Assembly (NCBI GenBank): GCA_965224785.1
Contig: OZ245062.1
Location: 1,426,001 to 1,490,000, forward strand
Direction: 5' to 3'
DNA from: JALSNL01 sp036479585
Lineage (GTDB): Bacteria; Bacteroidota; Ignavibacteria; Ignavibacteriales; Melioribacteraceae
Length of the DNA stretch: 64,000 nt
Shown here: positions 46,633-55,909 of the stretch, piece by piece
Layout of the letters: every line of letters starts with the position of its first letter
Position numbering within the stretch: the first letter of the stretch is position 1
Notes under the pieces: model-generated
What the model was told of the DNA's origin: nothing
Seen by the model: only the letters and a program-made list of their open reading frames with translations
Database searches by the model: none
Made by a program: the position numbers and the translations under genes

Positions 46633-47643
46633 ATGAAAATATCAGAAAAAAACATTTATAGAAAAGAAAACATAACAGTTGAATTCTTTTATGAAGCTAT
46701 AAAAGATAAATTTGATATTAAGCTTCTTACAAAAAAAGTTTCGTTAGATGGTTTAATTATCCAAAAAAACTTGCATAGACCTGGTTTAGCTCTAGCTGGA
46801 TTTGTGGATCTTTTTTCGTTTGACAGAGTTCAAATTGTTGGCAATACAGAAGTGAAATATTTAAAAGGACTGACTGTTAAAGAAAGAAAAAAAACTCTAG
46901 ATAAAATTCTTAATTTCAATATTCCTTGCGTGATTTTTACCGATAACAATAATCCTTCGGCTGACGTTTTAAGATTAGCTGAAAAACATAAAATTCCTAT
47001 TTTTTCTTCTTCATTTGAAACTACAAAACTAACATACCTTGTTGGCGATTTTTTAGATGATCATTTTTCACCACGACTTTCGGTTCACGGTTCATTTACA
47101 GATGTATATGGAGTGGGAATGTTGTTTGTTGGTGACTCTGGAATAGGGAAGAGTGAAGTTGCTTTAGACCTTATAGAACGTGGGCATAGGCTGGTTGCTG
47201 ATGATGTTGTTATCCTCACAAAAAAAGGTGAAGGTATAATAATGGGTGCTGGAACAGAATTGGTAAAGCACTTTATGGAGATAAGGGGAATAGGAATTAT
47301 TGATGTTAGAAGTATGTTTGGCATAAGAGCAATTAGATATCAAAAAAGATTAGAAGTAATAATTGAACTAGAAATTTGGGATGATGACAGAGAATACACA
47401 AGAACTGGATTAGAAACAAAAAAAATAAAAATGCTGGATGTTGATATTGAACACATAAAAGTTCCAATAGTTTCTGGAAAGAATCTTACAGTAATTTCTG
47501 AAGTTATAGCTCTAAATTATTTGTCAAAACAATTTGGTTATAATGCTGCCGAAGTCTTAAATGAAAAATTAAGAGCAAAAATCAAAAGTAAAAAGAGTGG
47601 AACAAATCGTTCAGTTAAATATTTTGAACATGATTTTGAATAA
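46633..47643 (+). CDS. hprK: HPr kinase/phosphorylase
   Basis: The 336-residue protein has a conserved His152 (SVHG) and Walker A GDSGIGKS at 167-174, then the K3 motif EIRGIGIIDVR. It phosphorylates HPr on Ser46 and reverses this; the target serine is present in the HPr at 60213. It probably signals carbon status rather than driving sugar uptake, since no EII gene is seen. Confidence 0.96.
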   Translation: MKISEKNIYRKENITVEFFYEAIKDKFDIKLLTKKVSLDGLIIQKNLHRPGLALAGFVDLFSFDRVQIVGNTEVKYLKGLTVKERKKTLDKILNFNIPCVIFTDNNNPSADVLRLAEKHKIPIFSSSFETTKLTYLVGDFLDDHFSPRLSVHGSFTDVYGVGMLFVGDSGIGKSEVALDLIERGHRLVADDVVILTKKGEGIIMGAGTELVKHFMEIRGIGIIDVRSMFGIRAIRYQKRLEVIIELEIWDDDREYTRTGLETKKIKMLDVDIEHIKVPIVSGKNLTVISEVIALNYLSKQFGYNAAEVLNEKLRAKIKSKKSGTNRSVKYFEHDFE

Positions 47644-47775
47644 TTTTTGTGATTATTTAATCACTAAGAATTATTCATATTTAATTGAAATTTATGTGAA
47701 TAAATTAGTTTTAAAACTAACTTGATTTACTATAACCATTTCTTTAAATTCGCATCCAAAATTAGTAAAGGTATT

Positions 47776-48729
47776 ATGAAAAAAAATATATATTATTTTT
47801 CTGAAAAGAAGCTAAAATATGCTGAGATAAAAAACTTCTATCTTAAGTTTATTTCTATTGTAGCTTTTTTTTCATTGTTGATTGGGTTTCTTTTATTTGC
47901 AGGGTACGAAATTATTTCTGAACTTATTGTTAGTAAAGAGACAAAAATAATTCTTAGTGCAGATAACGATTTAATGAAAAAGAAATTTTTTGAAATGGCT
48001 GAAAAAATAAAAGTGTTAAATTCTGATATTGAATATTTACAAAGTACAAATAATGATCTTCGTATAACGGTTAACTTAGATCCATTAACTAACGAAGATA
48101 GAAACTTAGGAATTGGTGGTTCAGTTTTTAAAAAAATAATTCCCACAGAAGTTTCAAGTATAAAAGCAATTGTAGAAAGTATTGATGAGACTTTAGAAGA
48201 GCTAACCTCGAAAATAAATTTAGAAAAAAACAATTATTTTGAAATAGAAACTTCGTTAAAAACGAATAAGAAATTATTAGAAGCATTACCGGCAGTGTTA
48301 CCTTCTAAGGGACCAATTGGAGACAAGTTTGGTATGAGATTGCATCCAATTAGAAAACGTAGAATAATGCACTCTGGTATAGATGTAGTTGTAAATACTG
48401 GAACGGAAGTTTATGCTCCTGGTAATGGCAAAATAAAAAGAGCAGGATTTAGAAGTGGTTATGGAAAAACTATTGAAATAGACCATGGTTTTGGTTATAC
48501 TAGTTTATATGCTCACCTTTCAAAAATATCTGTTAAGAAAGGGCAAAAGATTACAAGAGGAAATTTACTTGGTTTATCTGGGCAAACTGGTAGTATGGCT
48601 ACTGGACCACATTTACATTATGAAGTAAGACATAAAGGTGTTGCTTTAAATCCAAGAAACTTTATATTTGGAGATATTAATTTATTTGATTTTATATCAG
48701 ATAAGAATTTAAGTACGGAGAAACTGTAG
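47776..48729 (+). CDS. M23-family metallopeptidase
   Basis: ATG 47776 was chosen because AAAGG precedes it; an upstream TTG at 47722 is less likely. After a membrane anchor (about 29-52) and a coiled-coil-like region comes the M23 domain with HSGID and GPHLHYEVR. It likely cleaves peptidoglycan cross-bridges or acts as a cell-division regulator. Confidence 0.93.
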   Translation: MKKNIYYFSEKKLKYAEIKNFYLKFISIVAFFSLLIGFLLFAGYEIISELIVSKETKIILSADNDLMKKKFFEMAEKIKVLNSDIEYLQSTNNDLRITVNLDPLTNEDRNLGIGGSVFKKIIPTEVSSIKAIVESIDETLEELTSKINLEKNNYFEIETSLKTNKKLLEALPAVLPSKGPIGDKFGMRLHPIRKRRIMHSGIDVVVNTGTEVYAPGNGKIKRAGFRSGYGKTIEIDHGFGYTSLYAHLSKISVKKGQKITRGNLLGLSGQTGSMATGPHLHYEVRHKGVALNPRNFIFGDINLFDFISDKNLSTEKL

Positions 48730-48730
48730 T

Positions 48731-48958
48731 ATGATATGGACTATTGAATTGGCAACCTTTTTAGTGGATGCACCTTGGCCAGCAACAAAAGAAGAATTGA
48801 TAGAATATGCACATAGAATTGCAAGCCCTTATGAGCTTATTGATAATCTAAAAGAGTTAGAGGACGAAGAGGAACAGTTTGAAGGTATAGTAGATATTTG
48901 GCCAGACTATCCTACAGAAGATGACTTCTTTTATTTTGATAGTGATGATTATAATTAG
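48731..48958 (+). CDS. Small acidic DUF2795-like protein
   Basis: The 75-residue protein has PATKEELIEYAHRI and an acidic tail (EDDFFYFDSDDYN), similar to DUF2795 proteins. Function unknown. Its start follows the M23 stop by 1 bp. Confidence 0.75.
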   Translation: MIWTIELATFLVDAPWPATKEELIEYAHRIASPYELIDNLKELEDEEEQFEGIVDIWPDYPTEDDFFYFDSDDYN

Positions 48959-48980
48959 TTTTTTATAACCCAGGCTCTAA

Positions 48981-50084
48981 ATGCATGATTTATTAGTTGA
49001 AATTGAAGGACAAGAAAAAGCACTAACTATACTTTCCAAAATTCATAAAACCAACCGAATACCAAACGCATTATTATTTTCTGGACCAAGTGGAATTGGC
49101 AAACACTTTGCTGCTATTCAATTTATTAAGATGTTGAATAGTGATGATGGTGATAAAACAATTCATCAAAAAATAAATAAGCTTTTAGAACCTTATGTTA
49201 AAATGATTTTTCCTCTTCCGCGTGGAAGAAGTGAAACTAGTACAGACAAGCCAACCGCAAAATTAACAGCAGAACAACTTGAAGAAATTCAAGAACAACT
49301 TAAAATTAAATCCAACAATCCCTATCATCAAATATTTATTAACAAAGCCAATACAATAAAAATTAGTAGCATCAGAGAAATAAATAAAAGTATTGCTCTA
49401 AACTATGATGAGATTAAATATAGAGGAATTATTATAAGTGATGCTGATAAAATGGGTGTTGAATCTCAAAATGCTTTTCTTAAAAACTTAGAAGAACCTC
49501 CTGAGGGAGTTATCTATATCCTAATTACTAGTAAACCTTCACAAATGCTTAGAACAATTATTTCTAGATGCTGGGAAATAAATTTTTCACCTCTTTCGGA
49601 TAAATCTTTAAACAAAATATTAACCACGCATTTTCAAGTTTCAAGTAAAGACATTGAATTAGTTATTCCTTTTGCACAAGGCTCTGTAACAACTGCATTA
49701 TTTTTGGTGGAAAATGATATTCAACATTATCTAAAAAAAGCAATAATCATTCTACGATATGCTCTAGCAAAAAGATATAACACAGCTTACCAGGAGTTTG
49801 TTGAAATTATGGAATCCAAATCATCTTTTATGTATCAGTTAATTATTGATTTTTTAATAACATGGTTGAATGATACTCTAAAAGAAAAATACTCATTATC
49901 AAATATTCAATTTCAAAATGAAATTTCTACTCTAGAAAAATTTAACCAAGTTTTCCCAAATGTTAATGTAAATAAGATTGTGGAGAACTTAGTTCAACTT
50001 AGAAATTCTACTGAGCAAAACATTAGTTTAAATCTATTAGCTATGAATGTAATTATGGAGATCTCTTCTTTAGAGAAAAATTAG
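48981..50084 (+). CDS. holB: DNA polymerase III delta-prime subunit
   Basis: The AAA+ protein begins IEGQEKALTILSKI and has Walker A GPSGIGKH. No CxxCxxC zinc module, unlike DnaX. It is part of the clamp loader. With the downstream ricT this matches the holB-ricT order of other bacteria. Confidence 0.93.
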   Translation: MHDLLVEIEGQEKALTILSKIHKTNRIPNALLFSGPSGIGKHFAAIQFIKMLNSDDGDKTIHQKINKLLEPYVKMIFPLPRGRSETSTDKPTAKLTAEQLEEIQEQLKIKSNNPYHQIFINKANTIKISSIREINKSIALNYDEIKYRGIIISDADKMGVESQNAFLKNLEEPPEGVIYILITSKPSQMLRTIISRCWEINFSPLSDKSLNKILTTHFQVSSKDIELVIPFAQGSVTTALFLVENDIQHYLKKAIIILRYALAKRYNTAYQEFVEIMESKSSFMYQLIIDFLITWLNDTLKEKYSLSNIQFQNEISTLEKFNQVFPNVNVNKIVENLVQLRNSTEQNISLNLLAMNVIMEISSLEKN

Positions 50085-50087
50085 TTA

Positions 50088-50185
50088 TTAACCCGACTGT
50101 AATTAATTGAAAAAATATGTCATTTTGGTTTGGCAACGTTTTTTGTTGACAAGACCGGAATCTCCAACTACCGCCTGTTTAATTA
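50088..50185. repeat. Extended dispersed repeat, short copy
   Basis: The left flank TTAACCCGACTGTAATTAAT, then ATGTCATT, and the right end CCGGAATCTCCAACTACCGC and CCTGTTTAAT match the element at 2549-2730. The centre is about 85 bp shorter, consistent with an internal deletion. It lies between holB and ricT. Confidence 0.8.
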
Positions 50186-50291
50186 TGTGAACAGAATATT
50201 TCTTAATAAAAACTATTTTTTTTGTTTAGTTTTAATGCTAATAAGTTTATTATTAATTTCAAATACCAATGATGAATTGTTCAAATAATAA

Positions 50292-51134
50292 ATGCACAAA
50301 AGGTCTCTAGCAATGGAAGAAAAATTTCACAATAGCAACGGTTTATGTAAATCGGAGCATAATATAAAATCAGATTCTCACCTTGCCACTTTAGTTAGCA
50401 ACAAAATATCTCAAGAAATAATTGAACTGAAGAATAACAATCATACTAAGAATAGTGATGCCATTTCTTCATCTGATGAAGGTAAGAATCCCAAATTAGT
50501 TATTGCTAAATGCAAAGGTCTTTTAGGTATTCAATTTTGTGATAATATCAAATCTTTAGACATTTCGGTTCTAGATGATGTTATATTAAATATTGGTGGC
50601 ACTTATGAGTTTGCAAATATAGTTGAGATTGGAGAAATAGTAAATTTACGTAATTATAATATTGATGCTAAGACTGATGAACACGCAAAGATTGATAGGT
50701 TAGCTAATGAATTAGATTACGAAAAGAATGTAAATAATTCAATGAAATCAATTGAAGCAAAAAGTATATTTATTGATTATGTAAAACAACTTTCGTTAGA
50801 AATGAAGTTAGTTGATGTTCATTATCAATTTGATGGTAAGAAAATATTCTTTTTTTATACAGCGGATGGAAGAGTTGACTTTAGAGAATTAGCAAAAAAA
50901 CTTGCAGGGTATTTTAGAACACGAATCGAATTAAGACAAATTGGTGTAAGAGACGAAGCTAAAATTATTGGAGGAATTGCAACGTGCGGCCGTGAGTTTT
51001 GTTGTGCTTCATTTATGTGTTCATTTAAAAAAGTTACTGCGGAAGATGCTTACAAAAATAATATAACTTCAAATATTTCGAACTACACAGGTCCTTGTGG
51101 AAAATTAAAATGCTGCCTAACGTATGACATTTAA
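50292..51134 (+). CDS. ricT: RicT (PSP1/YaaT) iron-sulfur regulator subunit
   Basis: The PSP1 domain ends with the diagnostic cysteines CGREFCCASFMC and CGKLKCCLTYD. In other bacteria RicT joins a complex affecting RNA processing and development. The protein stops right after the last cysteine motif, shorter than many relatives, so a C-terminal extension is absent. A second ATG at 50313 is an alternative start. Confidence 0.9.
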   Translation: MHKRSLAMEEKFHNSNGLCKSEHNIKSDSHLATLVSNKISQEIIELKNNNHTKNSDAISSSDEGKNPKLVIAKCKGLLGIQFCDNIKSLDISVLDDVILNIGGTYEFANIVEIGEIVNLRNYNIDAKTDEHAKIDRLANELDYEKNVNNSMKSIEAKSIFIDYVKQLSLEMKLVDVHYQFDGKKIFFFYTADGRVDFRELAKKLAGYFRTRIELRQIGVRDEAKIIGGIATCGREFCCASFMCSFKKVTAEDAYKNNITSNISNYTGPCGKLKCCLTYDI

Positions 51135-51151
51135 TATTATATAGGTTAAAC

Positions 51152-52333
51152 ATGAAAAAGAGTGTAATTGTATTTGCAAAAAGAACTGCAGTTGGTTCAT
51201 TCCAAGGATCGCTATCCAGCTTATCTGCTCCGCAACTTGGGAGCATAGTTATTAAAAACATTTTAGAAGGAACTAAACTTGCTCCCAAAAGTATAGACGA
51301 AGTTATAATGGGTAATGTGCTTTCTGCTGGTGTTGGGCAAGCTCCGGCAAGACAAGCTGCACTAATGAGTGGATTGTCAGAGCAAGTTGAATGTTTAACA
51401 ATTAATAAAGTTTGTGGAAGTGGATTAAAAGCGGTTATGTTAGCAGATCAAGCAATAAGATGTGGAGACGCTGAAATTATTATTGCTGGTGGAATGGAAA
51501 GTATGTCTAACGTTCCATATCTCTTGCCTAAAGCCCGTAGTGGGTATAGATTAGGACACGGAGAAGTTATAGATGGATTAGTTAAAGACGGATTGTGGGA
51601 TGTTTATAATGATGTGCATATGGGTAATTGTGCCGAGTCATGTGCTAAGGACTTTAGTTTTACAAGGGAACAGCTTGATGAATTTACTATAGAATCATAT
51701 AATAGAGCAATAAAAGCAAATAAAAATAAACTTTTCAAAAATGAAATTGTTCCAATTACAATTAAAAATAGAAGGGGAGACGTACTTGTAGAAGAGGATG
51801 AAGAAATAAATAAAGTTAAGTTTGAAAAAATTCCAAATCTCCGACCAGCGTTTGACAAAGAGGGAGTTGTAACTGCTGCAAACTCTTCAAAAATAAATGA
51901 TGGTGCTGCTGCAATTTTAGTTATGTCTGAAAACAAAGCTTTAGAGTTGGGCTACACACCACTTTTCGAAATTGTTGCTCATGCATCTGCGGCTAAAAAG
52001 CCTATTGAATTTACTACAGCACCGGCAGATTCTATTAAGAAAGTTCTTGCCAAAGCAAAAATGAAATTAGAAGAAATTGACTTGTTTGAAATAAACGAAG
52101 CTTTTGCTGTTGTATCTTTAGCTGTTAATGAAATACTAGGATTAAAAACAGATAAGATAAATGTAAATGGCGGAGCAATTGCAATCGGACACCCAATAGG
52201 AGCAAGCGGAGCACGCATATTTGTAACCTTGATTCATGAAATGTTAAGAAGAAAATCGATCTATGGTTTAGCATCGCTTTGTATCGGCGGTGGCGAAGCA
52301 GCTTCTATAATTATAAAGTCTTACAATAGTTAG
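51152..52333 (+). CDS. Acetyl-CoA acetyltransferase (thiolase)
   Basis: Nucleophile Cys88 sits in NKVCGSG. The C-terminal motifs GHPIGASG and CIGGGE complete the thiolase site. 393 residues is full length. It condenses or splits acetyl-CoA units, and the adjacent 3-hydroxyacyl-CoA dehydrogenase (9 bp later) points to a short fatty-acid or butyrate-type pathway. Confidence 0.95.
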   Translation: MKKSVIVFAKRTAVGSFQGSLSSLSAPQLGSIVIKNILEGTKLAPKSIDEVIMGNVLSAGVGQAPARQAALMSGLSEQVECLTINKVCGSGLKAVMLADQAIRCGDAEIIIAGGMESMSNVPYLLPKARSGYRLGHGEVIDGLVKDGLWDVYNDVHMGNCAESCAKDFSFTREQLDEFTIESYNRAIKANKNKLFKNEIVPITIKNRRGDVLVEEDEEINKVKFEKIPNLRPAFDKEGVVTAANSSKINDGAAAILVMSENKALELGYTPLFEIVAHASAAKKPIEFTTAPADSIKKVLAKAKMKLEEIDLFEINEAFAVVSLAVNEILGLKTDKINVNGGAIAIGHPIGASGARIFVTLIHEMLRRKSIYGLASLCIGGGEAASIIIKSYNS

Positions 52334-52342
52334 GAATATAAA

Positions 52343-53197
52343 ATGAAGATTAAAAATGTAACAGTAATTGGGGCTGGAACCATGGGTAATGGAATTGCTC
52401 ATACCTTTGCACAAAGTGGATTTAATGTTGACTTAGTTGATATCAAAGAAGAGTATATTACTAAAGGATTTACAACAATAAATAAAAATCTTGATAGACA
52501 AATAAAGAAAGAAATTATTGATGAAGAAGAAAAGAACAAGATAGTTGCTCGCATTTCACCAATAGTTGGAGTTGAAAATGTTAACAAAGATACAGATTTA
52601 ATAATTGAAGCAATTATTGAAGATAAATCAGTTAAACTCAATATATTCAATCAATTACACAATGTAGTTAAAGTTGAAACTATCTTTGCTACGAATACTT
52701 CATCAATCTCAATTACAGAATTAGGAGTTACATCACGTCCTGAAAAGTTTATTGGAATGCATTTTATGAATCCAGTTCCAATAATGAAACTAGTTGAAAT
52801 TATAAAAGGTTATTCAACTTCAAATGATACATACTCAACTATAAAAGTGCTTGCAATTAAATTAGGTAAAACTCCAGTTGAAGTACAAGATTATCCCGGA
52901 TTTATAGCTAACAGAATTCTAATGCCTATGATAAACGAAGCAATTTATACATTATATGAAAATGTAGCATCTGCAGAAGATATTGATACAGTAATGAAAC
53001 TTGGAATGGCACATCCAATGGGACCGTTAGCTTTAGCAGATTTTATTGGACTTGATGTATGCTTAGCAATTATGAAAGTAATGTACAACGGTTTTAACGA
53101 TTCTAAATACCGAGCATGTCCGTTACTAAAAAAAATGGTTGCTGCAAATAAATTAGGAAGAAAAACTGGAGAAGGATTTTTTAAGTATCATTTATAA
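52343..53197 (+). CDS. 3-hydroxyacyl-CoA (3-hydroxybutyryl-CoA) dehydrogenase
   Basis: The NAD site GAGTMGNGIA is at residues 11-20 and the active-site segment GMHFMNPVP contains the catalytic His. DYPGFIANRI and the C-terminal fold fit the 284-residue Hbd/PaaH type. It oxidises 3-hydroxyacyl-CoA, next to a thiolase that would act after it. Confidence 0.95.
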   Translation: MKIKNVTVIGAGTMGNGIAHTFAQSGFNVDLVDIKEEYITKGFTTINKNLDRQIKKEIIDEEEKNKIVARISPIVGVENVNKDTDLIIEAIIEDKSVKLNIFNQLHNVVKVETIFATNTSSISITELGVTSRPEKFIGMHFMNPVPIMKLVEIIKGYSTSNDTYSTIKVLAIKLGKTPVEVQDYPGFIANRILMPMINEAIYTLYENVASAEDIDTVMKLGMAHPMGPLALADFIGLDVCLAIMKVMYNGFNDSKYRACPLLKKMVAANKLGRKTGEGFFKYHL

Positions 53198-53887
53198 TAA
53201 TTGATATGTTTGGTATTACTTAATTTCATAATCCCAAAAAATAATATATCACCATATGATGTTTCTTTTATAAAACTACCAACTAATCTATATTCTTGCC
53301 CAACTCTGATACCTGGACCAAGTGTAGTCAAATATTTATTATTATTATCTTTAGGAATGCTAAAGGAATATTTAGTTCTAGACCATTTATTTCCAGTTAT
53401 AAAATCCTCAATTGTAGGCAAAATCATTAGAATATCTTTTCCTTTTTTAGTTACACTTATATTATCCCAATCAACATTAAACCGCTGTTGTGAATTGTAC
53501 ATTTGCGAATAATAAACCTCATCATTTTCCATTGCAATCATATAAAACCCATAAGAAAAATTCTTCTCAATATATTTTTTATTTAGATCAGAGATACTTT
53601 CCATTTGGTCACTCATAAAGATTATTTTCTCATTTAACGATTTAGTAACTACTTCCTTAACGTCTTGCTTAGAAAGGTTTTTTCTTTCTCTGGGATAGTC
53701 AATGCTAAGTATAAAAAGAATGCACCAAATAATAGAGAAGAAAAAACTGTGATGAGAAGAGCATCTCTATTTTTTCTAATAAAATTGTATTTAATTTTCT
53801 GATGAACACCACAAAAAGAGGATTTGATTTTAGCTGTATTTGAACACCTCAGACCATTATTCTTTATTGCAATACATTTTTTAACAT
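53188..53887 (-). pseudogene. Zinc-knuckle membrane protein, frameshifted
   Basis: The intact part 53188-53616 encodes 142 residues. Upstream on the same strand, across an A6 tract at 53678-53683, another frame carries a hydrophobic helix (ALLITVFSSLLFGAFFLY) and before it a CxxH-type motif, CIAIKNNGLRC ... SSFCGVHQK. A further A6 at 53877-53882 separates that from ATG 53887. Restoring both tracts gives one protein of about 230 residues: zinc knuckle, helix, then the soluble domain. Domain of unknown function. It overlaps the convergent dehydrogenase gene by 10 bp at the 3' end. This also accounts for most of the gene-free stretch 53617-53979. Confidence 0.7.
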
Positions 53888-53979
53888 TTATTAGGTTGTT
53901 TTTTTAATTCCATTTATAATATAACAAAAAAACTGTATGTGTCCTATAATGTATATTATGTAAACTAAGTGATTCTCTT

Positions 53980-54183
53980 TTAGAGCATATCATTCCATTT
54001 AGCAATAATGTACAATATCATTACAAGCATTATTACCCACATGATTGGAGACTTTTTTCTTGTAACTTTCCTTTGAGCAGTTCTAAAACCTAATTTACGT
54101 TTTCGTTTTTCATCAACATCTTCTTCGGGTTTATAGAATCTTGGTTCGTAATCAAAAGCTCTATTTTTAATTTTTTTAAACAT
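53980..54183 (-). CDS. Small membrane protein of unknown function
   Basis: The 67-residue protein has a basic N-terminal half (EKRKRKLGFRTAQRKVTRKK) and one C-terminal helix (WVIMLVMILYIIA). It overlaps the lipid kinase start by 1 bp, so translation is coupled. No family is recognised. Confidence 0.7.
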   Translation of the reverse strand: MFKKIKNRAFDYEPRFYKPEEDVDEKRKRKLGFRTAQRKVTRKKSPIMWVIMLVMILYIIAKWNDML

Positions 54184-55133
54184 TAAGCCTCCAAATAGTT
54201 TTTATTTACAATCACTTTCAAAGCATTTTCTACACAACTAATTTTTGCTGATACTAGATCCTTAGAAACAATCTCTCCATCACAATGTACATAGTAAGGC
54301 ACTTTAAGTGTGAGCTGAAGATTCTTGGTTTTATACATTCTTGATTCCTTAACAGTTCCTAATCTATTTACAAGTGCTTTTGGCAGTACTTGTAATAACC
54401 TAAATCTAGATACTTTATCAAATATGCTAATGTCCAATAGTCTATCGTCCAAACGCGCATTAGGAGTTAAGTAAAAGCCACCTCCTGATGAAATACCTTT
54501 ACCAACAGTAAACATTAGTTTTTCGCCAGAAATATCTAAAGAATTATTCAGATGACTATTAAACTTTATATTGCTATCAAGCATTTTATAATTATACAAA
54601 GCCTTTAGAACTGCTACTACATAAGATGATACTCCATTTAGTCTTTTGTTAGTTGAATTTATAAATCCAACATAAGCATCAAATCCAATTCCTAAACAAT
54701 TAGCAAAGTAATGCGAGTGAACAAGATCAGAATTGTTATTCGTGTATTCTAACAAACCTAAGTCAGTAGAAATAATTTTACTTTTATTATCAGAATGAAT
54801 TATACTTAAAGATTCAAGTAAGTTATTTGGGAAGTTCATGCTTTTTATTAAATCGTTCCCAGTTCCAATTGGGAGCACGCTAAATATTACATTTCTAGTT
54901 CTAACAATTCCATTAATAACTTCGTTAATTGTTCCATCTCCACCACAAGCAATTATGTGCGAAAACGAATTTGAATTTTCCTTTGCTATTTGTGTTGCAT
55001 GTTTAGCTAACTCTGTTACTATAATTTTATATGGGCTATCATTAGCTTTATGGAAATCAGTGATAGCTTTTTTAGCTGTTAATCCCCTGCCACTACCAGC
55101 GTTTGGGTTTACAATATATAGGTATTTATTCAA
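54183..55133 (-). CDS. Diacylglycerol/lipid kinase (DagK/YegS family)
   Basis: The 316-residue protein has NPNAGSGRG, the catalytic CGGDGTINEVI and LPIGTGND of the family. It phosphorylates diacylglycerol or related lipids with ATP. pgsA and the head-group enzymes elsewhere in the window fit a lipid context. Confidence 0.93.
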   Translation of the reverse strand: MNKYLYIVNPNAGSGRGLTAKKAITDFHKANDSPYKIIVTELAKHATQIAKENSNSFSHIIACGGDGTINEVINGIVRTRNVIFSVLPIGTGNDLIKSMNFPNNLLESLSIIHSDNKSKIISTDLGLLEYTNNNSDLVHSHYFANCLGIGFDAYVGFINSTNKRLNGVSSYVVAVLKALYNYKMLDSNIKFNSHLNNSLDISGEKLMFTVGKGISSGGGFYLTPNARLDDRLLDISIFDKVSRFRLLQVLPKALVNRLGTVKESRMYKTKNLQLTLKVPYYVHCDGEIVSKDLVSAKISCVENALKVIVNKNYLEA

Positions 55134-55177
55134 ATTAAATTTCTTATTATAATTGTTTGGATTATTCTAGGTGATAA

Positions 55178-55717
55178 TTATAGACTAAAACATTTATCAA
55201 CCATTCTTAAAACTGATTGCTCACGTGTAAACTTTTCTATTTCGTCTATGCTAATCCATTTCAAATCATGTGATTCATCACTTATAACAATATTATCTGG
55301 ATCATTAGTTGAGAAGCAAAACCTCACATCATAATGGTAATGCTCCGGCTCATTTTTATGTGCTGGAATTAAATGAACATCTAAATCAAAAATTCCATCA
55401 GAAATTAAAGTTAGTTTTGTTAAACCAGATTCTTCTTCAACTTCACGAATTGCTTCTGCCAACACATCACTATTTCCATCAACGTGTCCGCCTAATTGTA
55501 ACCACTTATCTAACTTTTTATGATGTGTTAAAAGAGTTTGAGTTCTTTCTTCGTTAATAACCCAAGCTGATCCGGTAATATGTCCGTACTGCAAAGTTCG
55601 CTTAAAGCAATCTGAATTATTTTTTACGAAATTAATAAATTTATCAGCTACTGAATTATCACTACTTGATTTGTTTTTATAATTCTCTAAAAGATTTAAT
55701 AGTTGAGTTCTGTGCAT
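55178..55717 (-). CDS. NUDIX hydrolase
   Basis: The Nudix box is GHVDGNSDVLAEAIREVEEE at about residues 77-97, the GxxxxxExxxxxxxREVxEExG pattern, for metal-dependent hydrolysis of nucleoside diphosphate derivatives. Its substrate is not evident. 179 residues. Confidence 0.9.
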   Translation of the reverse strand: MHRTQLLNLLENYKNKSSSDNSVADKFINFVKNNSDCFKRTLQYGHITGSAWVINEERTQTLLTHHKKLDKWLQLGGHVDGNSDVLAEAIREVEEESGLTKLTLISDGIFDLDVHLIPAHKNEPEHYHYDVRFCFSTNDPDNIVISDESHDLKWISIDEIEKFTREQSVLRMVDKCFSL

Positions 55718-55748
55718 AGTAAAAAAAGTTTCTATTTTATTCTTATGT

Positions 55749-55822
55749 TGTCATTCCCAACTTGATTGGGAATCTAGAGCAAACTAAAAATGGATTCCAG
55801 ATAAAGACATTCGGGAATGACA
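55749..55822. repeat. Dispersed double-hairpin repeat
   Basis: TGTCATTCCCAACTTGATTG and GGGAATC form the left hairpin; GGATTCC...CATTCGGGAATGACA closes the right. Inverted outer ends are TGTCATTCCC and GGGAATGACA. It lies between the NUDIX gene and ftsY. Confidence 0.85.
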
Positions 55823-55880
55823 AACTAGAAATTCCAAATTATATATATATACGGATTACTTCAGCAATCTGTAAATATTT

Positions 55881-55900
55881 CGCAGATTGCAAGCAATCCA
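55881..55900. repeat. Short hairpin CGCAGATTGCAAGCAATCCA
   Basis: GATTGC and GCAATC pair across an AA loop. The left arm CGCAGATT matches the hairpin at 13544. It is 10 bp downstream of the ftsY stop. Confidence 0.55.
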
Positions 55901-55909
55901 CGCTACAAT

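Noticed and set aside
47838..48233. 131-aa minus-strand ORF
   Set aside because: Antisense shadow of the M23 peptidase gene, serine/phenylalanine-rich, as expected from AT-rich reverse complement.
51604..51936. 110-aa minus-strand ORF
   Set aside because: Antisense to the conserved thiolase gene, with no domain.
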